DNA of 19,567 bases from assembly GCF_002242685.1 (NCBI RefSeq), contig NZ_NBIM01000013.1:1-19567 (forward strand), written 5' to 3'. The position numbers and the translations under genes were made by a program. Origin of the DNA: Oceanimonas doudoroffii (GTDB lineage Bacteria; Pseudomonadota; Gammaproteobacteria; Enterobacterales; Aeromonadaceae). The notes beneath the pieces were generated by a model, which worked only from the letters and a program-made list of their open reading frames with translations, ran no database searches and was not told where the DNA came from. This document shows, piece by piece, positions 10,540 through 17,013 of this stretch; positions within the stretch are counted from its first letter, which is position 1; each line of letters begins with the position of its first letter.

Positions 10540-10572
10540 ATGATTCTGGCAATTGCGGGGTTATTGTTGTGA
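10540..10572 (+). CDS. Possible ilvI leader peptide (Ile/Leu-rich short ORF)
   Basis: The ATG ORF reads MILAIAGLLL then stops: six of ten residues are Ile or Leu. In the +2 frame the same tract reads GVIVVIVLLLRL (10557-10592), reachable only from TTG starts at 10509 or 10521. A 13-residue ORF starting at 10499 ends at TAATG overlapping this ATG. Leader peptides rich in Ile, Val and Leu control ilvGMEDA and ilvBN in E. coli. Against this call, there is no clear ribosome binding site, no clear promoter upstream, no strong terminator before ilvI, and a T/G-rich tract gives Val, Leu and Ile codons by composition alone. Confidence 0.25.
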   Translation: MILAIAGLLL

Positions 10573-10791
10573 TTGTTTTGTTGTTGCGCTTGCGTCATTC
10601 GTTTGGAGTGTTTGGCGAGGCTTTGACCGCTGGCGCCAGCCGCGGCGTTTTGTTGGCGCTGTCCTGCGCGAGACGGGCGTGGCAGGCTGTTTAGCGCGGA
10701 GCCAAGGTATTTGCCAAAGCCCGTAGACAACGGATTTAAAGCAGGTTAAGGTGATTTTTCATCCTTTTTCTGCTTATCTTCAGCTTCGCTG

Positions 10792-10819
10792 TTGTAAGTT
10801 GTTGTTTTATAAATATAAA
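10792..10819 (+). promoter_or_regulatory. Candidate ilvIH promoter
   Basis: TTGTAA (10792-10797, 4 of 6) and TATAAA (10814-10819, 5 of 6) are separated by 16 nt in an AT-rich segment. Transcription would start near 10826, giving a leader of about 90 nt before ilvI. An AT-rich upstream region fits Lrp-type control known for ilvIH in E. coli, but no Lrp site is demonstrated. Confidence 0.55.
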
Positions 10820-10915
10820 AAGTCACTCATTTTGTCACATTGCCCGGCTGCCGGCCGTGCGCCGTGGTGCCAGGGAGTGGCAAGGTGAACGGAGCAGAGC
10901 CTGGAGGGCTTTACC

Positions 10916-12634
10916 ATGGAGATGTTATCAGGCGCAGAAATGGTCGTGCGGGCGCTGGAGGACCAGGGAATTGATTACCTGTTTGGTTATCCCGGTGGCT
11001 CGGTACTGGACATCTATGATGCCTTGTTTGAAAACAGCAAAATAGAGCACGTGCTGGTGCGCCATGAACAGGCGGCCGTGCACATGGCCGATGGTTATTC
11101 ACGGGCCACCGGCAAGGTGGGCACCGTGCTGGTTACCTCGGGTCCCGGTGCGACCAACTGCATTACCGGCATTGCTACCGCCTATATGGATTCCATTCCC
11201 ATGGTGGTGCTGTCGGGCCAGGTACCGACCAACTACATTGGTGATGATGCCTTTCAGGAAACCGACATGATCGGTATTTCCCGCCCCATCGTGAAGCACA
11301 GCTTCTTGTGTAAAAAGGCGTCCGATATTCCGCTGGCGATCAGGAAAGCCTATTACATCGCCGCTTCCGGCCGGCCCGGCCCTGTGGTGGTGGACCTGCC
11401 CAAGGACATTCAGAACCCGAAGGAAAAGCACCCCTACATCTATCCGGCGTCGGTGGACATGCGCTCCTACAACCCTACCGGGGTGGGCCACAAGGGCCAG
11501 ATCAAGAAGGCGATGAAGGCCCTGGCCGACGCCAAGCGCCCGGTGATGTATGTGGGCGGCGGCGCCATTACCGCCGACGCCAGCAGCCTGGTGGTACAAC
11601 TGGCCGAGCAGTTCAACCTGCCGGTCACCAACACCCTGATGGGTCTGGGCGTGATGCCCGGTACCCACAAGCAGTTCATCGGCATGCTGGGCATGCATGG
11701 CACTTATGAAGCCAACAAGACCATGCATAACTCGGATCTGATCCTGGCCATCGGTGCCCGCTTCGACGACCGGGTCACCAACAACGTGGCCAAGTTCTGC
11801 CCCCATGCCACCATAGTGCATGTGGACGTGGACCCCACCTCCATCTCCAAGACCATTCAGGCTCACATTCCCATTGTGGGGTCGGCCGACACCGTGCTGG
11901 CCCAGATGCTGGAAGCCATTCGCGAGCTGGGCCTGCAGCCCGACACCCAGGCGCTGGACGACTGGTGGGTGCAGATCGAGCAGTGGCGTGAGCGTCAGTG
12001 CCTGAACTATGAAAAGAGCGACAAGTACATCAAGCCCCAGCAGGTGATGGAATCGGTCTACCGCATCACCGAGGGCAAGGCCATCATCAGTTCCGACGTG
12101 GGTCAGCACCAGATGTTTGCCGCGCTCTACTACCCCTATGACAAGCCCCGGCAGTGGATTAACTCCGGTGGTCTGGGCACCATGGGCTTTGGCCTGCCCG
12201 CCGCCATGGGCGCCAAGCTGGGTTGCCCCGAGGCGGTGTCGGTGTGCGTGACCGGTGACGGCTCCATTCAGATGAACATTCAGGAGCTGTCCACCTGTAT
12301 GCAATACAACATACCGGTGAAAATCATCTCCATGAACAACAGCGCCCTGGGCATGGTGAAGCAGTGGCAGAAGATGTTCTATGAAGGCCGCCAGAGCCAT
12401 TCCTACATGGACTCGCTGCCCGACTTCGTCAAGCTGGCCGAGTCTTACGGCCATGTGGGCATGAAGGTGACGGATCCGGCCAAGCTGGATGAAGCCCTGG
12501 AGAAGTGCTTCTCCATGACCGACAAGCTGGTATTCATGGATATTCAGATCGATCCGGAAGAGCATGTATATCCCATGCAAATCAAGACCGGAGCCATGGA
12601 TGAAATGTGGTTGAGCAAAACGGAGCGAACCTGA
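10916..12634 (+). CDS. ilvI: Acetolactate synthase III, large (catalytic) subunit IlvI
   Basis: A TPP-, Mg2+- and FAD-dependent enzyme, it makes 2-acetolactate (valine/leucine route) and 2-aceto-2-hydroxybutyrate (isoleucine route). It is 572 residues (E. coli IlvI 574). The N terminus [11 protein letters not shown] matches IlvI rather than IlvB or IlvG. The catalytic glutamate is E51 in [13 protein letters not shown]. The TPP/Mg motif runs from GDG (447-449) to NN (474-475), and VKQW near 481-484 is the substrate-channel segment. GGAGGG at 10903-10908, 7 nt before the ATG, supports the start. It overlaps ilvH by one base (TGATG). Feedback by valine through IlvH is expected from the family. 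Confidence 0.97.
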   Translation: MEMLSGAEMVVRALEDQGIDYLFGYPGGSVLDIYDALFENSKIEHVLVRHEQAAVHMADGYSRATGKVGTVLVTSGPGATNCITGIATAYMDSIPMVVLSGQVPTNYIGDDAFQETDMIGISRPIVKHSFLCKKASDIPLAIRKAYYIAASGRPGPVVVDLPKDIQNPKEKHPYIYPASVDMRSYNPTGVGHKGQIKKAMKALADAKRPVMYVGGGAITADASSLVVQLAEQFNLPVTNTLMGLGVMPGTHKQFIGMLGMHGTYEANKTMHNSDLILAIGARFDDRVTNNVAKFCPHATIVHVDVDPTSISKTIQAHIPIVGSADTVLAQMLEAIRELGLQPDTQALDDWWVQIEQWRERQCLNYEKSDKYIKPQQVMESVYRITEGKAIISSDVGQHQMFAALYYPYDKPRQWINSGGLGTMGFGLPAAMGAKLGCPEAVSVCVTGDGSIQMNIQELSTCMQYNIPVKIISMNNSALGMVKQWQKMFYEGRQSHSYMDSLPDFVKLAESYGHVGMKVTDPAKLDEALEKCFSMTDKLVFMDIQIDPEEHVYPMQIKTGAMDEMWLSKTERT

Positions 12635-13128
12635 TGCGGCGTATTATTTCCCTGTTGCTGGAAAATGAGTCCGGTGCCCTGAGCCGGGTGGTGGGGCTGT
12701 TTTCCCAGCGGGCCTATAACATTGAAACCCTGACAGTGGCGCCCACCGAGGATCCCACCCTGTCGCGCATGACCATAGTCACCACAGGTGACGAGCGGGT
12801 GATCGAGCAGATCACCAAGCAGCTCAACAAGCTGGTGGACGTGCTTAAGGTCAGCGACCTGACCGACGGCGATCACATCGAGCGGGAAATTGTGCTGGTC
12901 AAGGTGCGCGCCGACGGCAGTAACCGCGACGAGGTTAAGCGCACCGCCGACATCTTTCGCGGCCAGATCGTGGATGTTACGCCGCACCTGTATACGGTGC
13001 AGCTGGTGGGCACCAGCGATAAGCTCGACGCCTTTATTCGCAACATGAGCGACACCACCGAAGTGGTGGAAGTGGTGCGCAGCGGCGTCTGTGGCGTGTC
13101 CCGGGGTGAAAAGGCCCTACGCGCCTGA
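12634..13128 (+). CDS. ilvH: Acetolactate synthase III, small (regulatory) subunit IlvH
   Basis: The 164-residue regulatory subunit (E. coli 163) activates IlvI and confers valine inhibition. An N-terminal ACT domain (about residues 3-78) begins [19 protein letters not shown] and includes [15 protein letters not shown]; the C-terminal ALS small-subunit domain has [20 protein letters not shown] and [15 protein letters not shown]. The ATG at 12634 is chosen over an in-frame GTG 9 codons earlier because it starts exactly at the family N terminus, overlaps the ilvI stop, and has GGAG 8 nt upstream. The gene is followed by a strong terminator, so ilvIH is a two-gene operon. Confidence 0.97.
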   Translation: MRRIISLLLENESGALSRVVGLFSQRAYNIETLTVAPTEDPTLSRMTIVTTGDERVIEQITKQLNKLVDVLKVSDLTDGDHIEREIVLVKVRADGSNRDEVKRTADIFRGQIVDVTPHLYTVQLVGTSDKLDAFIRNMSDTTEVVEVVRSGVCGVSRGEKALRA

Positions 13129-13147
13129 GCCGCCGGCCGCTGAATGC

Positions 13148-13173
13148 AAAAACCGCCCGCGGGCGGTTTTTTT
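13148..13173 (+). terminator. ilvIH intrinsic terminator
   Basis: AAAACCGCCC (13149-13158 region) pairs with GGGCGGTTTT around a GC turn, and the right arm continues into seven T residues. It lies 20 bp after the ilvH stop. The A-run on the left side means it could also act on the opposite strand. Confidence 0.92.
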
Positions 13174-13218
13174 GTGGCCGTAAACGGGGGCTCCTATGCT
13201 TTAACGCAGGAGGCTCTG

Positions 13219-13521
13219 ATGCGCTATCACTCTTTGTTCTGGCTGTCGTGGTTCTGGCTGGTGCCGGCGCAGGCCGATACCATGCGCTGTGACAACCACC
13301 TGATCACCCGCGGTGATCCGGTGGCCCTGTTGTTGCTGCACTGCGGTGAGCCGCTGGTGCGGGAGCGGGCCTGGCGTCATTTTCATGACCGCTACGGTTA
13401 CCGCCACAGCCGTGCCGACGGTGAACGCTGGACCTATCATTTCGGCCGGCATCAATTTATGCAGATCGTCACCATTCGCCACGGCCGCGTGGTGCGCATT
13501 GAAAACGGCCCCCGGGGCTGA
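13219..13521 (+). CDS. Small secreted DUF2845-like protein
   Basis: The 100-residue protein has an N-terminal Sec-type signal peptide (hydrophobic and unusually Trp/Phe-rich, LFWLSWFWLVPAQA, cleavage likely after A19). The mature part resembles the DUF2845 pattern: a first cysteine C24 soon after the signal, G-D-P then LLHCGEPL with C42, a WTYHFG segment, a QFMQIVTI strand and a terminal GRVVRIENG. Two cysteines suggest a periplasmic disulfide. The function of the family is unknown. The start is set by AGGAGG at 13208-13213, 5 nt before the ATG; upstream in-frame starts run into the ilvH terminator. It is likely its own transcription unit, with no clear promoter seen. Confidence 0.75.
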   Translation: MRYHSLFWLSWFWLVPAQADTMRCDNHLITRGDPVALLLLHCGEPLVRERAWRHFHDRYGYRHSRADGERWTYHFGRHQFMQIVTIRHGRVVRIENGPRG

Positions 13522-13564
13522 CCCCGATTAGCTTGACCCGGCTCCCGGGGCGTTTCAAAAAAAG

Positions 13565-13593
13565 TTGACATTCGTTACCAGCGATTGAAAATC
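13565..13593 (+). promoter_or_regulatory. Possible promoter of yheO-ridA
   Basis: A perfect -35 TTGACA (13565-13570) lies 53 bp before the yheO-type start, in the gap after the DUF2845-like gene. At 17-nt spacing the -10 is AAAATC, only a 3-of-6 match, so the call rests on the -35 and position. Confidence 0.35.
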
Positions 13594-13622
13594 AGAGCCA
13601 GAGATATGGGTGGGAGCCAGCA

Positions 13623-14342
13623 ATGCCAACGGAGAGTGGAACGGCCCGGAGCGGGTCGGCCCTTGTGCTGAACAATACGGCCACGGATATCGCCTTGAGT
13701 GCACCGCACGAGGCGCTGTTGCTGTATGCGGAGCTGGTCGAGGGACTGGCGATGCTCTACGGCCGGCATGCCGAGGCGGTGCTCTATTCCCTGCATGAGC
13801 CGGCCGGCGTGGCCCTGCGGGTAGCCGGCGGCAACCGCCAGCCCGGTGCCGCCATGACCGATGCCGAGCAGCGGCTGCTGGCCGAGCTGCAGCGTCGGGG
13901 CGGCAACCGGCTGTGTCTGACCCATCAGCGCCTGGGGGCACCGGTGCGCAGCCTGTTGCAGGCCTTGCGCGGCCCCGCCGGTGAGCTCACCGGCGTGCTC
14001 TGCCTGCACCTGGATCTAAGCGCGCCCCTGCATCAGCTGGTGGCCGATTTGCTGCCACCGGAAAACGAGCGGCCCCAGGCCTCGGCGGAAAACTTCAGCA
14101 ACAACGTGGAAGAGCTGGTCACCCTTACCGTGGAGCGCACCATAGACGCCATCAATGCCGATCCGGACGTGGCCAACAACGCCAAGAACAAGCAGATTGT
14201 CACCACCCTCTTTGAAAAAGGCATCTTCGACATCAAGGACGCCATTGCCATGGTGTCGGACAAGCTCAACATTTCCAAACACACTGTCTACCTCTATATC
14301 AGACAGAAGAAACGCGATGACGAAGAGACATCGCCCAAATAA
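13623..14342 (+). CDS. yheO: YheO/DauR-family transcriptional regulator
   Basis: The 239-residue protein (E. coli YheO 240) has an N-terminal PAS-like sensor domain (about 28-142; the YheO_N/PAS_6 fold, with LYAELVEGLAMLYG and GVLCLHLDLSAPL) and a C-terminal helix-turn-helix of the HTH_22 type (about 165-230; NNAKNKQIVTTLFEKGIFDIKDAI, then ISKHTVYLYIRQ). DauR of Pseudomonas, a member of this family, controls D-arginine catabolism; E. coli YheO has no firm role. GGGAG lies 6 nt before the ATG. It is 12 bp from ridA and followed by tusDCB, keeping the E. coli yheO-tusDCB neighbourhood apart from the ridA insertion. The ligand is unknown. Confidence 0.9.
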   Translation: MPTESGTARSGSALVLNNTATDIALSAPHEALLLYAELVEGLAMLYGRHAEAVLYSLHEPAGVALRVAGGNRQPGAAMTDAEQRLLAELQRRGGNRLCLTHQRLGAPVRSLLQALRGPAGELTGVLCLHLDLSAPLHQLVADLLPPENERPQASAENFSNNVEELVTLTVERTIDAINADPDVANNAKNKQIVTTLFEKGIFDIKDAIAMVSDKLNISKHTVYLYIRQKKRDDEETSPK

Positions 14343-14354
14343 CCAGGAGAACCC

Positions 14355-14738
14355 ATGACTAAAACCGTAATCGCCACCGACCAGGCTCCCGCCGCCATTG
14401 GCCCCTATGTGCAGGCCACCCGTGTAGGCAACATGGTCTACACCTCTGGCCAGATCCCCCTGGACCCGGCCAGCATGGACGTGGTGGAAGGCGGCATTGA
14501 GGCCCAGACCAAGCAGGTAATGGACAACCTGATGGCGGTACTGGCCGAAGCCGGTGCCGATGCCTCCAGTGTGGTCAAGACCACCTGCTTCCTGTCCGAC
14601 ATGAACAACTTCCTGGCCTTCAACGAAGTCTATGCCAGCTACTTTGCCGCCGGCGCCCCGGCCCGCTCCTGTGTGGAGGTGGCCCGCCTGCCCAAGGACG
14701 TGCTGGTGGAAGTGGAAGCCATCGCCCTGGTCAAGTAA
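14355..14738 (+). CDS. ridA: 2-iminobutanoate/2-iminopropanoate deaminase RidA
   Basis: The 127-residue protein of the YjgF/YER057c/UK114 family hydrolyses reactive enamine/imine intermediates (from serine/threonine dehydratases and amino-acid oxidising enzymes) to 2-keto acids, protecting PLP enzymes. The active-site arginine R104 in [11 protein letters not shown] corresponds to E. coli R105; other signature parts are [26 protein letters not shown] and the C-terminal VEVEAIALV with E119. AGGAG lies just upstream of the ATG. The subfamily residues match true RidA rather than Rid2-7. It forms a bicistron with the upstream regulator and is followed by a terminator. Confidence 0.95.
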   Translation: MTKTVIATDQAPAAIGPYVQATRVGNMVYTSGQIPLDPASMDVVEGGIEAQTKQVMDNLMAVLAEAGADASSVVKTTCFLSDMNNFLAFNEVYASYFAAGAPARSCVEVARLPKDVLVEVEAIALVK

Positions 14739-14745
14739 GTGCCTC

Positions 14746-14775
14746 AAAGAGCGGCTGCGGCCGCTCTTTTTCTTT
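14746..14775 (+). terminator. Terminator after ridA
   Basis: A perfect 10-bp stem, AAAGAGCGGC (14746-14755) and GCCGCTCTTT (14760-14769), has loop TGCG and continues into a T-rich run to 14775. It lies between ridA and tusD. tusD starts only 17 bp further on, so tusDCB may depend on partial readthrough. Confidence 0.88.
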
Positions 14776-14791
14776 CTGCGGATTTACTCTC

Positions 14792-15193
14792 ATGACCGAG
14801 ACTCCCCTGCATTTTGCCCTGCTGGTCACCGGCCCCTGTTACGGCACTCAAGGCGCCGCCGACGCCTGGCGTTTTGCCGCCGCCGTGCTGGCGCAGGGCC
14901 ATGCCATCGACAACGTGTTCTTCTATCAGGAAGGGGTGCATAACGGTAATGCCCTGGTGCAGCCCGCCAGTGATGAATTTGACCTTCACCGGGCCTGGGT
15001 GGAACTGGCCGAGCGCCATGCATTTACCCTGGACCTGTGTGTGGCGGCGGCGCTGCGGCGAGGGGTGTGTGACCAAAGTGGTGCCAGTGAAACCGGCCTG
15101 GCCGACGGCAATGTAACCGCGCCCTTTCGCCTCAGTGGCCTTGGCGCCCTGGCCCAGGCGGCGTTGACCGCCGATCGCGTGGTGCAATTCTGA
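14792..15193 (+). CDS. tusD: Sulfur-transfer protein TusD
   Basis: This subunit of the TusBCD complex passes persulfide sulfur from TusA to TusE for 2-thiolation of tRNA wobble uridine (mnm5s2U) by MnmA. It has 133 residues (E. coli 128). The active cysteine C83 is in LCVAAALRRGV, equivalent to E. coli C78. DsrE-type blocks VTGPCYGTQGA, NVFFYQEGV, PASDEFDL and LSGLGALAQAALTADRVVQF (terminal) are typical. The ribosome binding site is weak and no promoter fits in the 53 bp after ridA. The stop overlaps the tusC start by one base. Confidence 0.95.
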   Translation: MTETPLHFALLVTGPCYGTQGAADAWRFAAAVLAQGHAIDNVFFYQEGVHNGNALVQPASDEFDLHRAWVELAERHAFTLDLCVAAALRRGVCDQSGASETGLADGNVTAPFRLSGLGALAQAALTADRVVQF

Positions 15194-15549
15194 TGAACAA
15201 GGTTGCCTTTATATTTCATACGCCGCCCCATGGCAGTGCCGCCGGCCGTGAAGGACTGGACGCGGTGCTGGCCGCCTCGGCCCTGAGCGAGGAGCTGGCG
15301 GTGTTCTTTATCGATGACGGTGTCTATCAGCTCAAATCCGGGCAGGCACCGGCGGCCATTCACGGCCGGGACTATGCCCCCACCTTTGGCCTGCTGGAGC
15401 TATATGACATTGAGCGAGTGTATGTGTGCGCCGAGTCCCTGGCCGAACGGGGGCTGACCCAGGCCGAGCTGACCATAGATACCATTCTCTGTGACGCGCA
15501 CGAGCTCGGCTGCCGCCTGGCCGAGCACCATGTGCGCCTGACTTTCTGA
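15193..15549 (+). CDS. tusC: Sulfur-relay protein TusC
   Basis: This DsrF-like subunit of the heterohexameric TusBCD complex has 118 residues (E. coli 119). It begins with KVAFIFHTPPHGSAAGREGLD, followed by AVFFIDDGVYQL, a LLELYDIERVYVCAESL segment and a C-terminal RLTF. The start overlaps the tusD stop (TGATG), implying coupled translation since no good ribosome binding site is seen. It is structural in the complex; the relay cysteine is in TusD. Confidence 0.94.
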   Translation: MNKVAFIFHTPPHGSAAGREGLDAVLAASALSEELAVFFIDDGVYQLKSGQAPAAIHGRDYAPTFGLLELYDIERVYVCAESLAERGLTQAELTIDTILCDAHELGCRLAEHHVRLTF

Positions 15550-15555
15550 GGACTT

Positions 15556-15840
15556 ATGCTGCATACCGTCAAGGACTCCCCCTTAAGCCATCGCAGCCTG
15601 GATCGGGTGTTGCTCCGTCTGCGGCCGGAGGATCACCTGGTGCTGTGGCAGGATGCGGTGATCGCCGCCACCCTGCCGGCCTGGCAGGCCCGGCTGCAGC
15701 CCCTGGCCGACGCCGGTCACCTGCATGTGATGCTCGAAGATCTTGAGGCTCGCGGCCTTGAAACCCTTGTGGGCAAGCCGCTCACCATGACCGGCCTGGT
15801 CGATCTGGTGGTGGAGCAGGGCAGTCCCACGGCCTGGTAA
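15556..15840 (+). CDS. tusB: Sulfur-relay protein TusB
   Basis: This DsrH-like third subunit of TusBCD has 94 residues (E. coli 95). It has the family opening MLHTVKDSPL, a central DHLVLWQDAVIAA strand-helix and the ending TMTGLVDLVVEQ. It begins 6 bp after tusC, with AGGA of the tusC end as a partial ribosome binding site. The gene order tusD-tusC-tusB followed by rpsL is the E. coli order. No intrinsic terminator separates it from the str promoter. Confidence 0.93.
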   Translation: MLHTVKDSPLSHRSLDRVLLRLRPEDHLVLWQDAVIAATLPAWQARLQPLADAGHLHVMLEDLEARGLETLVGKPLTMTGLVDLVVEQGSPTAW

Positions 15841-15916
15841 CCGGCATGCCGGGCACCAGTGACGGCGGTCGGCACGCAGAGCATCCTGCCACGGCCCGCC
15901 GGTAACTGTATAAATC

Positions 15917-15945
15917 TTGACTTGCCTCAAGGGCAGGAATAGAAT
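15917..15945 (+). promoter_or_regulatory. str operon (rpsL) promoter
   Basis: TTGACT (15917-15922, 5 of 6) and TAGAAT (15940-15945, 5 of 6) are spaced by exactly 17 nt, a near-consensus sigma-70 promoter. Transcription would start near 15952, about 57 nt before rpsL. Its strength and place fit the str ribosomal-protein operon. Confidence 0.88.
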
Positions 15946-15951
15946 TTTGCG

Positions 15952-15977
15952 TCCCCGCATTTGGGGATGGATTTTTT
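15952..15977 (+). promoter_or_regulatory. Start-proximal hairpin with T-run in rpsL leader
   Basis: TCCCC (15952-15956) pairs with GGGGA (15963-15967) around GCATTT; four nt later come six T residues (15972-15977). It falls at the predicted 5' end of the str transcript. It may be a 5' stabilising hairpin or a weak attenuator; nothing in the sequence decides. Confidence 0.45.
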
Positions 15978-16008
15978 CAACTGTAGAACGACATTATCAG
16001 GAGCTGTA

Positions 16009-16383
16009 ATGGCAACTATTAACCAGCTGGTGCGCAAGCCTCGCCAACAAGCCGTTGCTAAAAGCAACGTGCCGGCGCTGGAAGCCTGCCCGCAGAAGCG
16101 CGGCGTGTGCACCCGCGTATACACCACCACTCCGAAGAAGCCGAACTCCGCATTGCGTAAAGTGTGCCGTGTTCGTCTGACCAACGGCTTCGAAGTGAAC
16201 TCCTACATCGGTGGTGAAGGCCACAACCTGCAGGAGCACTCCGTTGTTCTGATCCGCGGTGGTCGTGTTAAAGACCTTCCCGGTGTGCGTTACCACACCG
16301 TGCGCGGCGCGCTGGACACCTCCGGTGTTTCCGCTCGTCGTCAGGGCCGCTCCAAGTACGGCGCCAAGAAGCCCAAGGCTTAA
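16009..16383 (+). CDS. rpsL: 30S ribosomal protein S12
   Basis: This 124-residue decoding-centre protein is identical in length to E. coli S12. The conserved loop [20 protein letters not shown] holds K43 (K42 in mature numbering), the wild-type lysine whose replacement causes streptomycin resistance, so the sequence predicts sensitivity at this site. The second loop [17 protein letters not shown] carries the aspartate that RimO methylthiolates in many bacteria. The ATG at 16009 has AGGAG upstream and the exact family N terminus [12 protein letters not shown]; in-frame ATGs further upstream lie in the leader hairpin. It is the first gene of the str operon. Confidence 0.98.
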   Translation: MATINQLVRKPRQQAVAKSNVPALEACPQKRGVCTRVYTTTPKKPNSALRKVCRVRLTNGFEVNSYIGGEGHNLQEHSVVLIRGGRVKDLPGVRYHTVRGALDTSGVSARRQGRSKYGAKKPKA

Positions 16384-16387
16384 TGGT

Positions 16388-16460
16388 TCTCCGTTAAGTA
16401 AGGCCAAACATTTATTTTATTAACCTGTTTTGTTTTGGGTTATTCCTGAAGTTACGGAGA
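16388..16460 (+). promoter_or_regulatory. rpsL-rpsG intercistronic structure (putative S7 autoregulatory site)
   Basis: TCTCCGT (16388-16394), just after the rpsL stop, is perfectly complementary to ACGGAGA (16454-16460), which contains the rpsG ribosome binding site. The pairing would close an AU-rich loop across the intercistronic region. In E. coli, S7 binds this intercistronic RNA and represses its own translation. The pairing is visible; binding by S7 is inferred by homology of position. Confidence 0.6.
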
Positions 16461-16467
16461 GTTTGCA

Positions 16468-16938
16468 ATGCCAAGACGTCGCGTAATCGGCCAGCGTAAA
16501 ATCCTGCCGGATCCCAAGTTCGGATCCGAGCTGCTGGCAAAGTTTGTTAACGTAGTAATGGTAGACGGCAAGAAGTCTACCTCTGAAAAGATTGTTTACG
16601 GTGCCCTGGACATCGTTGCTGCCAAAACCAGCAAAGAACACCTGGCGCTGTTCGAAGAAGCCCTGGACAACGTTCGTCCTACTGTTGAAGTTAAATCCCG
16701 CCGGGTTGGTGGTTCTACCTACCAGGTACCGGTTGAAGTTCGCCCTGTGCGTCGCAACGCCCTGGCCATGCGCTGGCTGGTGGAAGCTGCGCGCAAGCGT
16801 GGTGAAAAATCCATGGCCCAGCGTCTGGCTGGCGAGCTGATGGATGCCTCTGAAAACAAAGGCTCCGCGGTTAAGAAACGTGAAGACGTTCACCGCATGG
16901 CCGAAGCCAACAAGGCCTTCGCTCACTACCGCTGGTAA
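16468..16938 (+). CDS. rpsG: 30S ribosomal protein S7
   Basis: This 156-residue primary 16S rRNA-binding protein organises the 30S head and lies near the E site. It starts [20 protein letters not shown], followed by [28 protein letters not shown] cut into the usual helix region, then [21 protein letters not shown] and [19 protein letters not shown], the hallmark blocks. The C terminus ([15 protein letters not shown]) is the short form common in non-K-12 strains. GGAGAG lies upstream of the ATG and can be masked by the intercistronic pairing. It is the second gene of the str operon and expected repressor of it. Confidence 0.98.
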   Translation: MPRRRVIGQRKILPDPKFGSELLAKFVNVVMVDGKKSTSEKIVYGALDIVAAKTSKEHLALFEEALDNVRPTVEVKSRRVGGSTYQVPVEVRPVRRNALAMRWLVEAARKRGEKSMAQRLAGELMDASENKGSAVKKREDVHRMAEANKAFAHYRW

Positions 16939-17013
16939 TGAGAGCGGGCGCGGCGCATGCCGCGCCCCTTGTGGCTCACTAAGGACATTCGACCTTGGCA
17001 AGAGGATCTTATT

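Larger units (their letters stand above)
10372..10915. other. 544-bp leu-ilvI intergenic regulatory region
   Basis: No gene longer than a leader peptide is supported here. On the left are the leu promoter elements. At 10486-10510 lies an inverted repeat. At 10540-10600 a T/G-rich tract encodes short hydrophobic ORFs. A perfect 12-bp palindrome GCTGGCGCCAGC is at 10629-10640, and an imperfect hairpin runs 10739-10775 (AAGCAG with CTGCTT, AAGG with CCTT). An AT-rich promoter candidate for ilvI follows at 10792-10819. In enterobacteria leuO lies between leuA and ilvI; it is absent here. Confidence 0.8.

Noticed and set aside
10629..10640. Perfect 12-bp palindrome GCTGGCGCCAGC as a terminator or operator
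   Set aside because: There is no loop or T-run and no known regulator site is recognised; a GC-rich palindrome of this size can arise by chance.
10509..10694. A 61-codon TTG-start plus-strand frame before ilvI
   Set aside because: It has no ATG or ribosome binding site and the C-terminal half looks random; only its Val/Ile/Leu run is kept, as a low-confidence leader idea.
10533..10730. A 65-codon minus-strand frame in the leu-ilvI gap
   Set aside because: It is Gln/Asn-rich because it reads the complement of the T/G-rich tract, has no family resemblance and no good ribosome binding site.
11099..12580. A 493-codon open frame on the minus strand opposite ilvI
   Set aside because: It is an antisense shadow of a clear catalytic subunit with low-complexity His/Gly composition.
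15841..15908. Terminator after tusB (palindrome CCGGCATGCCGG and nearby GC-rich repeats)
   Set aside because: No T-tract follows and the repeats do not form one clear stem, so readthrough into the str operon seems possible.
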